From JACJWR01 sp964627505 (GTDB lineage: Bacteria; Actinomycetota; Actinomycetes; S36-B12; UBA10799), in assembly GCA_964627505.1 (NCBI GenBank), contig CAZVKB010000003.1, positions 1-64,000 on the forward strand: a stretch of DNA of 64,000 nucleotides, written 5' to 3'. This document shows positions 16,259 through 24,775 of this stretch, piece after piece. The translations under genes and the position numbers were made by a program. A model generated the notes under the pieces. It saw only the letters and a list, made by a program, of their open reading frames with translations. It was not told where the DNA came from and did no database searches. Within the stretch, counting starts at the first letter, position 1. Each line of letters opens with the position of its first letter.

Positions 16259-18043
16259 CTAGGAACGGGCCCGCTGTCGCGAGTACACGACCAACAGTCC
16301 GATCCACACCGCCAGCAACAGCCCGGCTAGGCTCCAGGCCGCACCAATGCCCGCGCCAAATGCCGCGAACAGGGTGAGGACCAGAATGCGCCCATCAACA
16401 CCGAGATCAAGCACGGAAGCCCAGGGGGGCAGCGCCTGACGGCGCAGGTGCCAGCGATCCGCGGCTTCTAGAGTGACCAGGGCGACAGCAGCGATCAGGA
16501 CTGCAGCCGCAGCCCGTCCGGAGATGGCCAGCGCGGACGCGACAGCGGCGACCACAACAAATTCCACCGCTCGCAACACCGCTGGTAGCCCCCACGCAAA
16601 CGTGCCTCGCAGCGGTGCCGACATGGCCACAGACAAGGCGAACACCATCACGACTGCACCCAAGAGCACCGGCCATGGGCTGCGTCCCCAACTGAGGAAT
16701 GCCCCCAGCGCAAGTACCCCTACCCCAATCGCAAAGCTCAGTCCCCGTCCGAGTGGAAACCCACTCGCTGCGGTATTCGACAAGATGCGCGCCACCACGC
16801 CCACGTCCGCTAAGGAGCCGGGAGGGGTGAGGAACCGCTGCGCTTGCGTGGTTGCCGGGGGTTCGCGCCGGTCGCGATAACTGCGCCCGACCTCCACCAG
16901 TACCACCACAAGAGCAGCAACGCCAGCGACTACCAGGCCCCACGCCGCACCTGCCAGGGCGGTTGCCAAAGAAATCGCCAACCAGCGCAGCGCCCGGTCA
17001 TCTGACACTCCGGTGTCGTGCAGGAATCGCCGCCCGGCCACCACATCGCCAAGTACCGCGACCATCCCGATGGCAGTGATGGCCAGCAGCCACGCGGGTG
17101 TCCCTGCCCGGGCAGCGGCGAATCCCAACGCCAGCAGGAAACTCAGCTCCACCACTCGGCTGCCGAGCCGGTGCCAACGGACCCCGCTGGCGGTTGGGCG
17201 CCGCCAGTAGCGTGCGACTTCACCGGCGGACATCAGCGCCAAGGACGAAGCCTGCAGCAACACGGCGCCTGCGATCAGCGCCGCCAGCCCGCCGTAACCG
17301 GCCACGAGCGCGGCGATGATCCCGGCGATGATCCCGATTGCGGTCATGGTGGCGGGACGGCGGCCGGTCTTGACAGCCCAGCGGGTGACCCGGCTGCTCA
17401 ATGGCCGCAAGACAGCCCGGGTGATCGGTTCCTCAGGGCGCTGGCCGGCAGCCCGGAGGCGCCGGTCGTGCTCGCTGAGTTTCGGCATGTCCATCGACCG
17501 ACGGCTCGCGCAGAACGGATCTGCGGGCACGGCAACTACTTCGCCGCTGCGGGCCAGCGCCGTCAGGGCGATGGCAAAGACGTCAATCTCACCAGGTTGA
17601 TCCGCACTGGAAAGTTCCTCGACGGCGGCACTGAGCTGGCTCGCAAATTCTGGCAAATCCTCGGGTGCCACCACGAGAATGCCAGCCGCAGTGTGCTCGT
17701 GGGCCGATTCGGAATCGTGTTCGGCGCGCAGGTAGCCCTCTTCGCTGACCAGCACCACCGGATTGGCGTCGTCGTCGCCGTTGTGGGCGAGTAGAGCTGC
17801 CGACCGCGGTGTGGGCACATCGAGCAGGTTGGCCAGCGCATTGGATTCGGCGCGCAGTTCGGAATCGGCCACTACCAGCGGCTCTGAACTGTGCTCCGCC
17901 AGTCTGGATAACTCCAGCAGGGTCTCCCGTGGGGTGCGACCATCGACGGTCATCACCTCAGCCGGGGCGAACTCCGCGAGCAGGGTTGCGGTGTGCTCGT
18001 CGAGCGGTGTTTGGCTGACGAGTCGAAATGAGCCTGTGTGCAC
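16259..18043 (-). CDS. Large membrane protein related to CDP-alcohol phosphotransferases (DUF5941-like), catalytic motif lost
   Basis: Protein of 594 residues. The N-terminal ~200 residues look like a soluble nucleotidyltransferase-like or regulatory domain (DEHTATLLAEFAPAEVMTVD). About ten hydrophobic segments follow. Near residue 260 is a stretch, LMSAGEVARYWRR, then SGVRWHRLGSRVVE, that aligns with the CDP-alcohol phosphotransferase signature (DxxDG-xx-AR ... G-xxx-D-xxx-D). All four aspartates are replaced (L, A, H and S), while the AR and G positions remain. It is therefore probably a non-catalytic relative. It lies with LCP and GT2 genes, so an envelope role is likely. The start is GTG at 18043, 120 bases after the upstream LCP gene. 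Confidence 0.75.
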   Translation of the reverse strand: MHTGSFRLVSQTPLDEHTATLLAEFAPAEVMTVDGRTPRETLLELSRLAEHSSEPLVVADSELRAESNALANLLDVPTPRSAALLAHNGDDDANPVVLVSEEGYLRAEHDSESAHEHTAAGILVVAPEDLPEFASQLSAAVEELSSADQPGEIDVFAIALTALARSGEVVAVPADPFCASRRSMDMPKLSEHDRRLRAAGQRPEEPITRAVLRPLSSRVTRWAVKTGRRPATMTAIGIIAGIIAALVAGYGGLAALIAGAVLLQASSLALMSAGEVARYWRRPTASGVRWHRLGSRVVELSFLLALGFAAARAGTPAWLLAITAIGMVAVLGDVVAGRRFLHDTGVSDDRALRWLAISLATALAGAAWGLVVAGVAALVVVLVEVGRSYRDRREPPATTQAQRFLTPPGSLADVGVVARILSNTAASGFPLGRGLSFAIGVGVLALGAFLSWGRSPWPVLLGAVVMVFALSVAMSAPLRGTFAWGLPAVLRAVEFVVVAAVASALAISGRAAAAVLIAAVALVTLEAADRWHLRRQALPPWASVLDLGVDGRILVLTLFAAFGAGIGAAWSLAGLLLAVWIGLLVVYSRQRARS

Positions 18044-18163
18044 GCACCAGTATTTACCAGGTTGGCGGTGTCATCCCGGGGAGGCGCAACGAACGGCACG
18101 CCAATCTCTGTTGAACTCGCACTCTGCGTAGTCAGGCTGGGCAGCGGTCCCTGGTCTGTTGGG

Positions 18164-19624
18164 TCAGGAGCACACCACAGTGTCGGCAGAGAGTCCCGTC
18201 TCGGATGTTCCAGACGGGGTACTTGCGCTGGCGCTCGGGCTGGGAGTGGCGCTGCTCGCTGCAGCCGGCAGCGGCTCGGCAACAACAGGCAGCACGGTGG
18301 TAAATGCGCTACCGGAGACCACCGTGATGGTCGAGCCAGTTAGCGTGGTGTCGAGTCGCACATCGTCGGTTTGCAGGGCGTAAGCCAGGGTACGGGCAGC
18401 CTCCTCCTGACCAGCGGGGTACAGGATACGGTTCTTCACCGCGTCCGATGTGGGGTAACTGCCCGTGCCAGTGACGTTGTAGCCGGCCTTCACCATGGCG
18501 GCCGCGACTTTCTGAGCCTGTCCGGGAATAGCCGTCCCGTTCACAACTTCGACCTTGATGTCCCCTGGACTCGCATGCAGCGGTTCGGTTTGCCCCGGCG
18601 GAACTGTGGCAGGCGGCGGCCACGGCGAATCTTGCCGCATGGCAGCCCAAATCAGCTCCGACGCCGGTTTTTCCAGCGAGACCGTCGCGCCGTCGGGGTT
18701 GTAGACGAACGGCGCAGTGAAGAACACGATCTCGCTGGGTTTCATGTCGCTCAAACTCAGCGCAAGTTCCTGCATGTTTGCCAAACTGGCGAGTTCCGGG
18801 TCGGTGGTGAGGCTTTGGGTGGCCTGGTCCAGCACCCGGTAGGCCGTGACCGGGTTGCTGAGCACCTGCAGGCTTGTCGCTTTGCGAATCGCGGACGAGA
18901 GGAAAGCTTGCTGCCGGTCGATCCGACTGATGTCCGACCCGTCGCCGAGTGTGTAGCGGGCGCGGACGAAAGCAAGCGCATCTTCGCCTTTGACGACAGA
19001 CGTGCCGGCTGGCAGTTTCAGTCCACTCAAGGGATCGTCCACCGGTTTGGTGACGCAGACTTCGACGCCGTCAAGGGCGTCAACTACCCCTTTGAAGCCG
19101 TTGAAGTCCACCACGACGAAGTGGTCGATGTACACACCGGTGAGGTCTTCAACAGTCCTCATCGTGCATGCCGCTCCGCCGAGGCTGAAGGCTTCATTGA
19201 ATCGGGTGTTTTTCAGCGCTTGCGTGGGGGCACCGTTGGCGTCGACGCACGCGGGGATATCGACCAGCGTGTCCCGCGGAATGCTCACCGCATATGCGCT
19301 TTTGCGATCGGCAGAAATATGGACAAGGAGCGTGGTGTCCGAACGTGCGCCTTCAATCGCAGTGGGGCTGCCGTACGCGGAGTCTTCGGATTGGCCAATG
19401 CGGTTGTCAGAGCCCATCACCAGGATGTTCAGTGGTTTGCCCTGCTCAAACGTCGCCTGCGACGGCCGGTTGGACAGCAGTGGGGAGATGTTTTGGGCGG
19501 AGATGTTGTCGTCGATGTTGCGGTACGCCACCGCACCCGCTCCCGCCACACCCGTGGCTACCAACACCAGGCTGCTGGCGATGCCAGCGAGCACCCGCGG
19601 CCAACGCCGAGGTTTGGTAGCCAT
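18164..19624 (-). CDS. LCP (LytR-CpsA-Psr) family protein, second copy, with LytR_C domain
   Basis: Protein of 486 residues, a paralogue of the one at 13771. Membrane helix at about 12-34, then LNILVMGSDNRIG, DTTLLVHISADRKSAYAVSI, SIPRDTLVDIP and a C-terminal LytR_C domain beginning at IKVEVVNGTAIPG. ATG at 19624 has CGGAG upstream and begins MATKPRRWPRVLAG. Two LCP enzymes in one cluster suggest two acceptor or polymer types, or partial redundancy. In mycobacteria the neighbouring LCP gene is Rv3267. Confidence 0.92.
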   Translation of the reverse strand: MATKPRRWPRVLAGIASSLVLVATGVAGAGAVAYRNIDDNISAQNISPLLSNRPSQATFEQGKPLNILVMGSDNRIGQSEDSAYGSPTAIEGARSDTTLLVHISADRKSAYAVSIPRDTLVDIPACVDANGAPTQALKNTRFNEAFSLGGAACTMRTVEDLTGVYIDHFVVVDFNGFKGVVDALDGVEVCVTKPVDDPLSGLKLPAGTSVVKGEDALAFVRARYTLGDGSDISRIDRQQAFLSSAIRKATSLQVLSNPVTAYRVLDQATQSLTTDPELASLANMQELALSLSDMKPSEIVFFTAPFVYNPDGATVSLEKPASELIWAAMRQDSPWPPPATVPPGQTEPLHASPGDIKVEVVNGTAIPGQAQKVAAAMVKAGYNVTGTGSYPTSDAVKNRILYPAGQEEAARTLAYALQTDDVRLDTTLTGSTITVVSGSAFTTVLPVVAEPLPAAASSATPSPSASASTPSGTSETGLSADTVVCS

Positions 19625-19765
19625 GGAATCTCCGAATATTTGGACGGGCAAGAGCAAAACGTTCCGGCAAGTGTACGACGCTGAGTAGTGAGCCCGTGAC
19701 GAATGCGACGTATTTGCGCTCGTCCTGGTTCCCGGTCTGGTGGTTGGCTCTGGGCGGCACGAGGG

Positions 19766-20470
19766 TTACACCCGGCAGTCGGTGCCCTCCTGCCGCTGTA
19801 TTGCCCCGAGATCCGCCGCTTCGGGTTCGGCCACTAGCACCGTTGTGCCACCGCGGCACAACCAGGACAACGAGGTCAAGAGTAAGCCGTCGGTGGTGTC
19901 GGGAAGTGCAGTACTCAGCGGACGCTGGCAATCGGCCGCCAGCAAGCGCTCGGCGCGTTCGATGGCGGCGTGATTGTCCAGGCGCTCGCCGTCGGCAACC
20001 ACAACCGCGGCTTCCGCAGGCGGTAGCGGCAGCACTACCTGATCGGGATAGGAACGCAGATCGGCAAGGGCGTCAACAGCATGTGGTGGGCAGGCCGATC
20101 CCAGAGGCGTCCCAAAAGGTGTGGTGGAACATGCCAGTACTTCCTCGACGTCTGGATAGCGGGACGATCGGGTAGCAGTTGTGATCACAATGTCGGCAGT
20201 GTCGGTGACCGTCACCGCCCAGCCCCGCGACCACACAGCTTGACTCCACACCGGCACCAGCCAATGCAGGGGCAGGTCGATCCGAAACACCGCATTCGCC
20301 GGAGGGTCGAATTCCGCTGCCAAGTAGGACCCGGTTTTCGCTACCCAGTTGTCCAAAGTGGCCGCAGACAGCTCCATTCGGGTGTGGGAACCTTGGTAGA
20401 AAGTGATGGCCGGAGCGTGACGATCACGACGCAATGCGTCACGGCGCAGGGATTCTGGGCAAGTGGACAC
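19766..20470 (-). CDS. TIGR03089 family protein
   Basis: Protein of 234 residues. The N-terminal part (ATLDNWVAKTGSYLAAEFD) resembles the start of acyl-CoA synthetases, but the adenylation motifs are absent. This is a conserved actinobacterial family of unknown function that sits beside LCP genes (Rv3268 in M. tuberculosis). GTG at 20470 is chosen because TAGCCT lies exactly 6 bases upstream on the minus strand. It is the first gene of the minus-strand envelope group. Confidence 0.82.
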   Translation of the reverse strand: MSTCPESLRRDALRRDRHAPAITFYQGSHTRMELSAATLDNWVAKTGSYLAAEFDPPANAVFRIDLPLHWLVPVWSQAVWSRGWAVTVTDTADIVITTATRSSRYPDVEEVLACSTTPFGTPLGSACPPHAVDALADLRSYPDQVVLPLPPAEAAVVVADGERLDNHAAIERAERLLAADCQRPLSTALPDTTDGLLLTSLSWLCRGGTTVLVAEPEAADLGAIQRQEGTDCRV

Positions 20471-20476
20471 TGTTGA

Positions 20477-20482
20477 AGGCTA
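20477..20482 (-). promoter_or_regulatory. -10 element of the TIGR03089 gene, leaderless type
   Basis: On the minus strand TAGCCT is followed by TCAACA and the GTG at 20470. It lies inside the divergent intergenic space with the plus-strand nucleotidyltransferase gene. Confidence 0.6.
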
Positions 20483-20507
20483 CTTCCGAGGGGAGATTTC
20501 TGGCAGG

Positions 20508-21602
20508 GTGGAGGTTGTGCTGGAAGCCATCCTCTTAGTGGGCGGACGCGGAACGCGTTTACGCCCCCTCACGGTCAACACGCCCAAACCCATGCTGCCG
20601 GTGGGCGGGGTGCCGTTCACAGAGCATCAAATCGCGCGTGCCCGGGCTGCCGGAGTCACCCGTGTGGTGCTGAGCACGTCTTATCGGGCTGAGGTGTTCA
20701 GTGAGTACTTCGGCGACGGGTCCGATTTCGGGGTGGAGCTGGTGTACGTCACCGAAGACTCACCCTTGGGTACCGGGGGCGCGATTCGGCACGCGGTAGA
20801 CCACTTGGCATCTCCGCCGGATGCACCAGTGCTGATCTTCAACGGTGACGTGCTCAGTGGGGTGGACCTAGAAGGTTTGGTGCACGCGTGGCATTCGGCT
20901 GCTGCCGATGTGGTGCTCTACCTCACCCGGGTCGCCGATCCGCGCGCGTTCGGACTTGTGCCCACCGATAGCCATGGGCGGGTGCAGGCATTCCTCGAGA
21001 AGCCGACGAAGCCAGAAGAGATCGTCACTGATCAGATCAACGCCGGCTGCTACGTCTTCCGGCGTTCGATCATCGACGCCATCCCGCCGGGGCGCGTGGT
21101 CTCGGTGGAGCGGGAGACGTTCCCGGCGCTGCTGGCAGCAGACGCACCGGTGTTTGGAGTGGTGGATCCGGCCTATTGGCTTGACCTCGGTAATCCGGCT
21201 GCGTTCGTTGAGGGGTCACGCGATCTGGTTTCGGGTCGGATTGCTTCACCGGCGCTGCCCGGGACACCGGGTCGGATGATCGCCCTGCCCGGTTCGGACA
21301 TCAGCCGGGATGCCGTGGTCACCGGTGGTTCCTGCATCGGCGCCCGCGCGCAGGTGCAGGCTTATGCCAACGTCGATGGCAGTGTGGTGTTCGACGATGC
21401 GGTGATCGGGGTAGGTGCCGAGGTGATCAGCAGCATCGTGGGCCGTGGGGCACAGATCGGCGCCGGCACCAAACTCAACGGTGCCGTGGTGGGTGATGGT
21501 GCGATCATCGGCGCGGAAAACGAGCTGCTCGCCGGAGTGCGGGTGTGGCCGGGGGTCACGCTGCCAGACGTCGGTGTGCGCTTCTCGTCCGACCAGGAGT
21601 AG
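20508..21602 (+). CDS. Mannose-1-phosphate guanylyltransferase / NDP-sugar synthase
   Basis: Protein of 364 residues. N-terminal nucleotidyltransferase domain with the signature LVGGRGTRLRPLTV, then PKPMLPVGG, FNGDVLSG and EKPTKPEEIVTDQINAG. The C-terminal part (about 250-360) has left-handed beta-helix hexapeptide repeats (VIGVGAEVISSIVG, AQIGAGTKLNGAVVG). It would make GDP-mannose from mannose-1-phosphate and GTP, as Rv3264c does at the same place in mycobacteria. The phosphomannomutase and manA genes downstream supply the substrate. GTG 20508 is preferred; GTG 20517 is possible. A longer in-frame reading back to 20463 would overlap the divergent start and is unlikely. Confidence 0.88.
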   Translation: MEVVLEAILLVGGRGTRLRPLTVNTPKPMLPVGGVPFTEHQIARARAAGVTRVVLSTSYRAEVFSEYFGDGSDFGVELVYVTEDSPLGTGGAIRHAVDHLASPPDAPVLIFNGDVLSGVDLEGLVHAWHSAAADVVLYLTRVADPRAFGLVPTDSHGRVQAFLEKPTKPEEIVTDQINAGCYVFRRSIIDAIPPGRVVSVERETFPALLAADAPVFGVVDPAYWLDLGNPAAFVEGSRDLVSGRIASPALPGTPGRMIALPGSDISRDAVVTGGSCIGARAQVQAYANVDGSVVFDDAVIGVGAEVISSIVGRGAQIGAGTKLNGAVVGDGAIIGAENELLAGVRVWPGVTLPDVGVRFSSDQE

Positions 21603-21604
21603 AT

Positions 21605-22321
21605 ATGGCCACCACGATCATTGTGGTGGTGGCGCTGGTCACCTCGGTGTTGGTGGTGGTCAACCTCCTCACCAATCTGTGGGCGAGGCAGCACTACTTG
21701 CTGATTTCGCTGTGGGCCACCGGTGTCCTGCTCGCGATTGCGTATTTGGCGGAGATTTCCTGGGCTCAACTCGGCTTGGGCTTTGGCGGTGGGGCCCAGA
21801 CCCGCGGTGTGATCTGGTCGGTGGTCCTGCTCGGCATCGTGATTGTGGGTTACGCGGTGGCGGCGGCATTACCGTTCACCCGCAAAGGTTTTGCCGACGC
21901 TCGTACCGCCGAGATGGGGGTCGGGCGGTTTTTGTATCACGCTTTCCTGCGGATTCCGGTGGGCACCGCGCTGATGGAAGAAGTTGCATTTCGCGGTGTT
22001 CTGCTCGCCGCGTCCATCACCGCTTTTGGCACGGTGTGGGGGGTGGCGGTTTCGTCGTTGCTGTTTGGGCTCTGGCATGTGCTGCCAGCTTTGGAGTTCC
22101 ACGAGGCCAGCAGCACCACGGACCGGCTCGGGAACGGTTGGCGGGGAAAGTTGACCACTGTCGGCGGGCAGGTGCTGGGAACCGCGGCGGCTGGGGTCGG
22201 GTTTGCCATGGTGCGACTGTGGTCAGACAGTCTGCTGCCTGCGATCACCTTGCACGCAGCCTTGAATGCCCTCGGTTTCGCGCTCAGTTGGGCATTTGCC
22301 CGCCGCCTGCGCGACATCTAG
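21605..22321 (+). CDS. CPBP-family intramembrane glutamic protease
   Basis: Protein of 238 residues with about six to seven membrane helices. Active-site motifs are present: MEEVAFRG (the glutamate pair and arginine), FGLWHVLPA and TLHAALNALGF. CPBP (CAAX and bacteriocin-processing) proteases cleave within the membrane; bacterial targets are mostly unknown. ATG at 21605 follows AGGAG and lies 2 bases after the upstream stop, so it is in an operon with the nucleotidyltransferase. A second CPBP gene is at 35264. Confidence 0.88.
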   Translation: MATTIIVVVALVTSVLVVVNLLTNLWARQHYLLISLWATGVLLAIAYLAEISWAQLGLGFGGGAQTRGVIWSVVLLGIVIVGYAVAAALPFTRKGFADARTAEMGVGRFLYHAFLRIPVGTALMEEVAFRGVLLAASITAFGTVWGVAVSSLLFGLWHVLPALEFHEASSTTDRLGNGWRGKLTTVGGQVLGTAAAGVGFAMVRLWSDSLLPAITLHAALNALGFALSWAFARRLRDI

Positions 22322-22337
22322 CGGGGTACACGGGGAG

Positions 22338-23693
22338 CTAGCGGTACACGAGGTGGTCGGCCGGGTGGGGCTCTTTGCGAGGCGGTGGGTCGGACAACGG
22401 GTAGCCGATCGCCACCGCGCCCAGCGGCTGCCAATCGGATGGGAGGTCGAGGACGTCGGTGACGACGTCTGGGCAGAACACCGGAGCGGAGAGCCATGCC
22501 GACCCGATCCCCTCAGCGGCCAACGCAATCAACAGGCTCTGCACGGCTGCGCCGCCGGCTAAGAGGAATAGGTCGCGTTCATAGCCACTGCGTTTGCCAT
22601 CGGGATAATCGTGTCGAGCGGAGGCGATGTCGCTCAATGCCCACACGACTTCCGGTGCCTCCCGCAATACCGAGCCACGCTGGAGGCGTCGTTCGATTTG
22701 TGTCGGGTCCAAGCCATCGAGTTCCCGCAGGTCGGTACGCCAGCGTTCAGCCATCGCGTCCAACAATCGGTTTCTCGTGGCGGGAGTGGTCACGGCAAAG
22801 TGCACAGGTGAACTGTGGTGTGGGCTGGGGGCTGTGAGCGCTGAGCTGATTGCCCGTTGCAGTAGGTCAGCGGGCACGGGCTCGGGCCGAAATTTGCGGG
22901 TGGTGCGACGGTTCGGCACCGCGCGTCGGGCGCCTTGTGCAAGCGCCTCAGCTGTTCCCATGCTGAAGAGATCATCGGCCGGTGCCCTGATCAGCACCCC
23001 GGCAGGTGCAGCGTCGGGCGAGGTCTGACGGACGCCACGCACGATTGCCACGGGAACGGCATCGGCCTTCGGGCGCACCAATTCCGAGGCCGCGGCGATC
23101 TCGTCGACAATCGCCACCACGGTTGCTTCCAGGGTCCGACCATCGGCATCTTCGGTACCACGAAGGTCCAGGAGAGGATGAACTCCGGCACTGCCCAGCG
23201 CAATATCTGTGACTCCCTCGCGCCACGCTCGCCCAGCCGAGTCGGTGATCACAACTCCCAGGTCATCAATGTTGAGTAGACGTTGAAAGTTCGCCCGCAA
23301 TGAGGCGGCACTGGCATCGGGATCGAGCGGGAGTAGCAAGGCGGTGCCCGTGGGTGCGTTCGACATGTCGATTCCGGCGGCGGCGAGCACGAAACCGTGG
23401 CGGGTACGCACGATCTGGGTGCTGCCGCCGGCGTGCTGTCGGCTGGCGAGAATGGCCGTCGCCTCATCTGCGATCAATTCCTCGCGAGACTCAGCCGGGA
23501 GGACGCGCCCTTCAGCTTTCGAAACGATCTTGCTGGTCACGACGATTACATCGCCTGGTGCCACTCCACGTGAGCCATCCGGCCAGCGCACAGTGGCCAG
23601 CGACGGTGCCGAGATCGCGGCAATGTCGTCTCCGGCCACAAACTCAGGCAAGCCCGAAATTCCGATCGCGGTCAGGGTTCGGCCTTGGGTCAC
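22338..23693 (-). CDS. fbiB: Bifunctional coenzyme F420:L-glutamate ligase / FMN reductase-like protein
   Basis: Protein of 451 residues. Residues 1 to about 245 form the CofE-type gamma-glutamyl ligase (DIAAISAPSLATVRWPDGSR, GDVIVVTSKIVSKAEGR). From about 255 a nitroreductase-fold domain follows (RRTTRKFRPEPVPADLLQRA, APSPHHSSPVHFA). The fusion is typical of actinobacterial FbiB, which adds several glutamates to F420-0 and also acts on dehydro-F420. GTG start at 23693 overlaps the stop of fbiA by 4 bases, so translation is coupled. Its 3' end converges on the CPBP gene. Confidence 0.95.
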   Translation of the reverse strand: MTQGRTLTAIGISGLPEFVAGDDIAAISAPSLATVRWPDGSRGVAPGDVIVVTSKIVSKAEGRVLPAESREELIADEATAILASRQHAGGSTQIVRTRHGFVLAAAGIDMSNAPTGTALLLPLDPDASAASLRANFQRLLNIDDLGVVITDSAGRAWREGVTDIALGSAGVHPLLDLRGTEDADGRTLEATVVAIVDEIAAASELVRPKADAVPVAIVRGVRQTSPDAAPAGVLIRAPADDLFSMGTAEALAQGARRAVPNRRTTRKFRPEPVPADLLQRAISSALTAPSPHHSSPVHFAVTTPATRNRLLDAMAERWRTDLRELDGLDPTQIERRLQRGSVLREAPEVVWALSDIASARHDYPDGKRSGYERDLFLLAGGAAVQSLLIALAAEGIGSAWLSAPVFCPDVVTDVLDLPSDWQPLGAVAIGYPLSDPPPRKEPHPADHLVYR

Positions 23694-24652
23694 GGTGTGA
23701 CGCCTACCAGTGCGAGCGCGGCGTTGGCCAGTGCTGCGGCAGCGTTGTCGTCGACCATGCGCGTGGGTACGGCGGCAGTCCGGATGCCAGCGGCTTCGAC
23801 AGCCGACACCAAGTGGGCATCCGCGGTGTCCAGCAGCCAGCCATCCAGGACCCCGTCAGGGCGCGCTCCGTACCAGCGTGCCACCGCCGCAGCATCAGAA
23901 TCCACCCCGATCGCCTGCAGGCAGGCATCAGCCATCCCGCGCAGTGGGCGGCCAGAGATGATCCCGCTGACGCCAACGACGGGGGCGTCGGTGGTACGCA
24001 CGGCATCGCGAATACCGGGCACGCTGAAGATCGCCCCAATCGACACGACCGGGTTGGACGGCGGCAACACCACCACATCGGCGTCGGCGATCACCGCGAG
24101 CACGTCGGGTCCTGGGCTAGCCTCCTCAGCCCCCACCATCACGAAATCATGCGCCGGCAGGGTGGCCCGGTGGCGCACCCACCACTCTTGAAAGTGGATG
24201 GCTCGGCGTCCGGCGTCGTCTGCTACCACCACGTGGGTTTCCACGCGATCGTCGGTCATCGGCAGCAGTGTGACGCCCGGTTGCCATCTTTGGCACAGGG
24301 CAGCGGTGATGTCGGTGAGGGAGTAGCCGGCGTGGATCAACTGTGTGCGCAGCAGGTGGGTGCCGAGGTCTCGGTCGCCCAGACCGAACCAATCGGGCTG
24401 CGCGCCATAGGCCGCGAGCTCTGCGGCAGCATGAAAAGTCTCCTCAGCCCGACCCCATCCGCGCTCTGTGTCGAGACCGTCGCCCAGGGCGTACATCAGG
24501 GTGTCGAGATCCGGGCAGGCCTTGAGTCCGAACAGCACGATGTCATCGGCGGTGTTACCGATGACCGTGATGTCAGCCGCCGGGACCGCCAGTCGTAATC
24601 CCCGGACAAACCGGGCGCCACCGAGGCCACCTGCCAACACTGTGATCCGCAT
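23690..24652 (-). CDS. fbiA: 2-phospho-L-lactate / phosphoenolpyruvyl transferase of F420 synthesis
   Basis: Protein of 320 residues that joins the lactyl- or enolpyruvyl-diphospho-guanosine unit to Fo. Landmarks: MRITVLAGGLGGARFVRGLR, VIGNTADDIVLFGLKACPDL, FGLGDRDLGTHLLRT and LPPSNPVVSIGAI. ATG at 24652 is fixed by the family N-terminus and by CACAAT exactly 6 bases upstream. It is divergent from fbiC, with 123 bases between them, so the whole pathway except the guanylyltransferase step (FbiD) is clustered here. Confidence 0.96.
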   Translation of the reverse strand: MRITVLAGGLGGARFVRGLRLAVPAADITVIGNTADDIVLFGLKACPDLDTLMYALGDGLDTERGWGRAEETFHAAAELAAYGAQPDWFGLGDRDLGTHLLRTQLIHAGYSLTDITAALCQRWQPGVTLLPMTDDRVETHVVVADDAGRRAIHFQEWWVRHRATLPAHDFVMVGAEEASPGPDVLAVIADADVVVLPPSNPVVSIGAIFSVPGIRDAVRTTDAPVVGVSGIISGRPLRGMADACLQAIGVDSDAAAVARWYGARPDGVLDGWLLDTADAHLVSAVEAAGIRTAAVPTRMVDDNAAAALANAALALVGVTP

Positions 24653-24658
24653 GGGCTC

Positions 24659-24664
24659 ATTGTG
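24659..24664 (-). promoter_or_regulatory. -10 element of fbiA, leaderless type
   Basis: On the minus strand CACAAT is followed by GAGCCC and ATG at 24652. The same CACAAT-6-ATG arrangement precedes the HAD gene at 44486. Confidence 0.5.
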
Positions 24665-24763
24665 CGCGGGTGACGTGACAGCCTGCGGTGCTGGGTGGCC
24701 GACCCGCCCCACGCCAATCCGAGTGTGCGGGTAGTGGCCCTGCTCCTGGGCCGGAAGGCGGCA

Positions 24764-24769
24764 TAGGCT
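24764..24769 (+). promoter_or_regulatory. -10 element of fbiC, leaderless type
   Basis: TAGGCT is followed by 6 bases and the GTG at 24776. There is no Shine-Dalgarno sequence. Confidence 0.6.
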
Positions 24770-24775
24770 GGTGCG

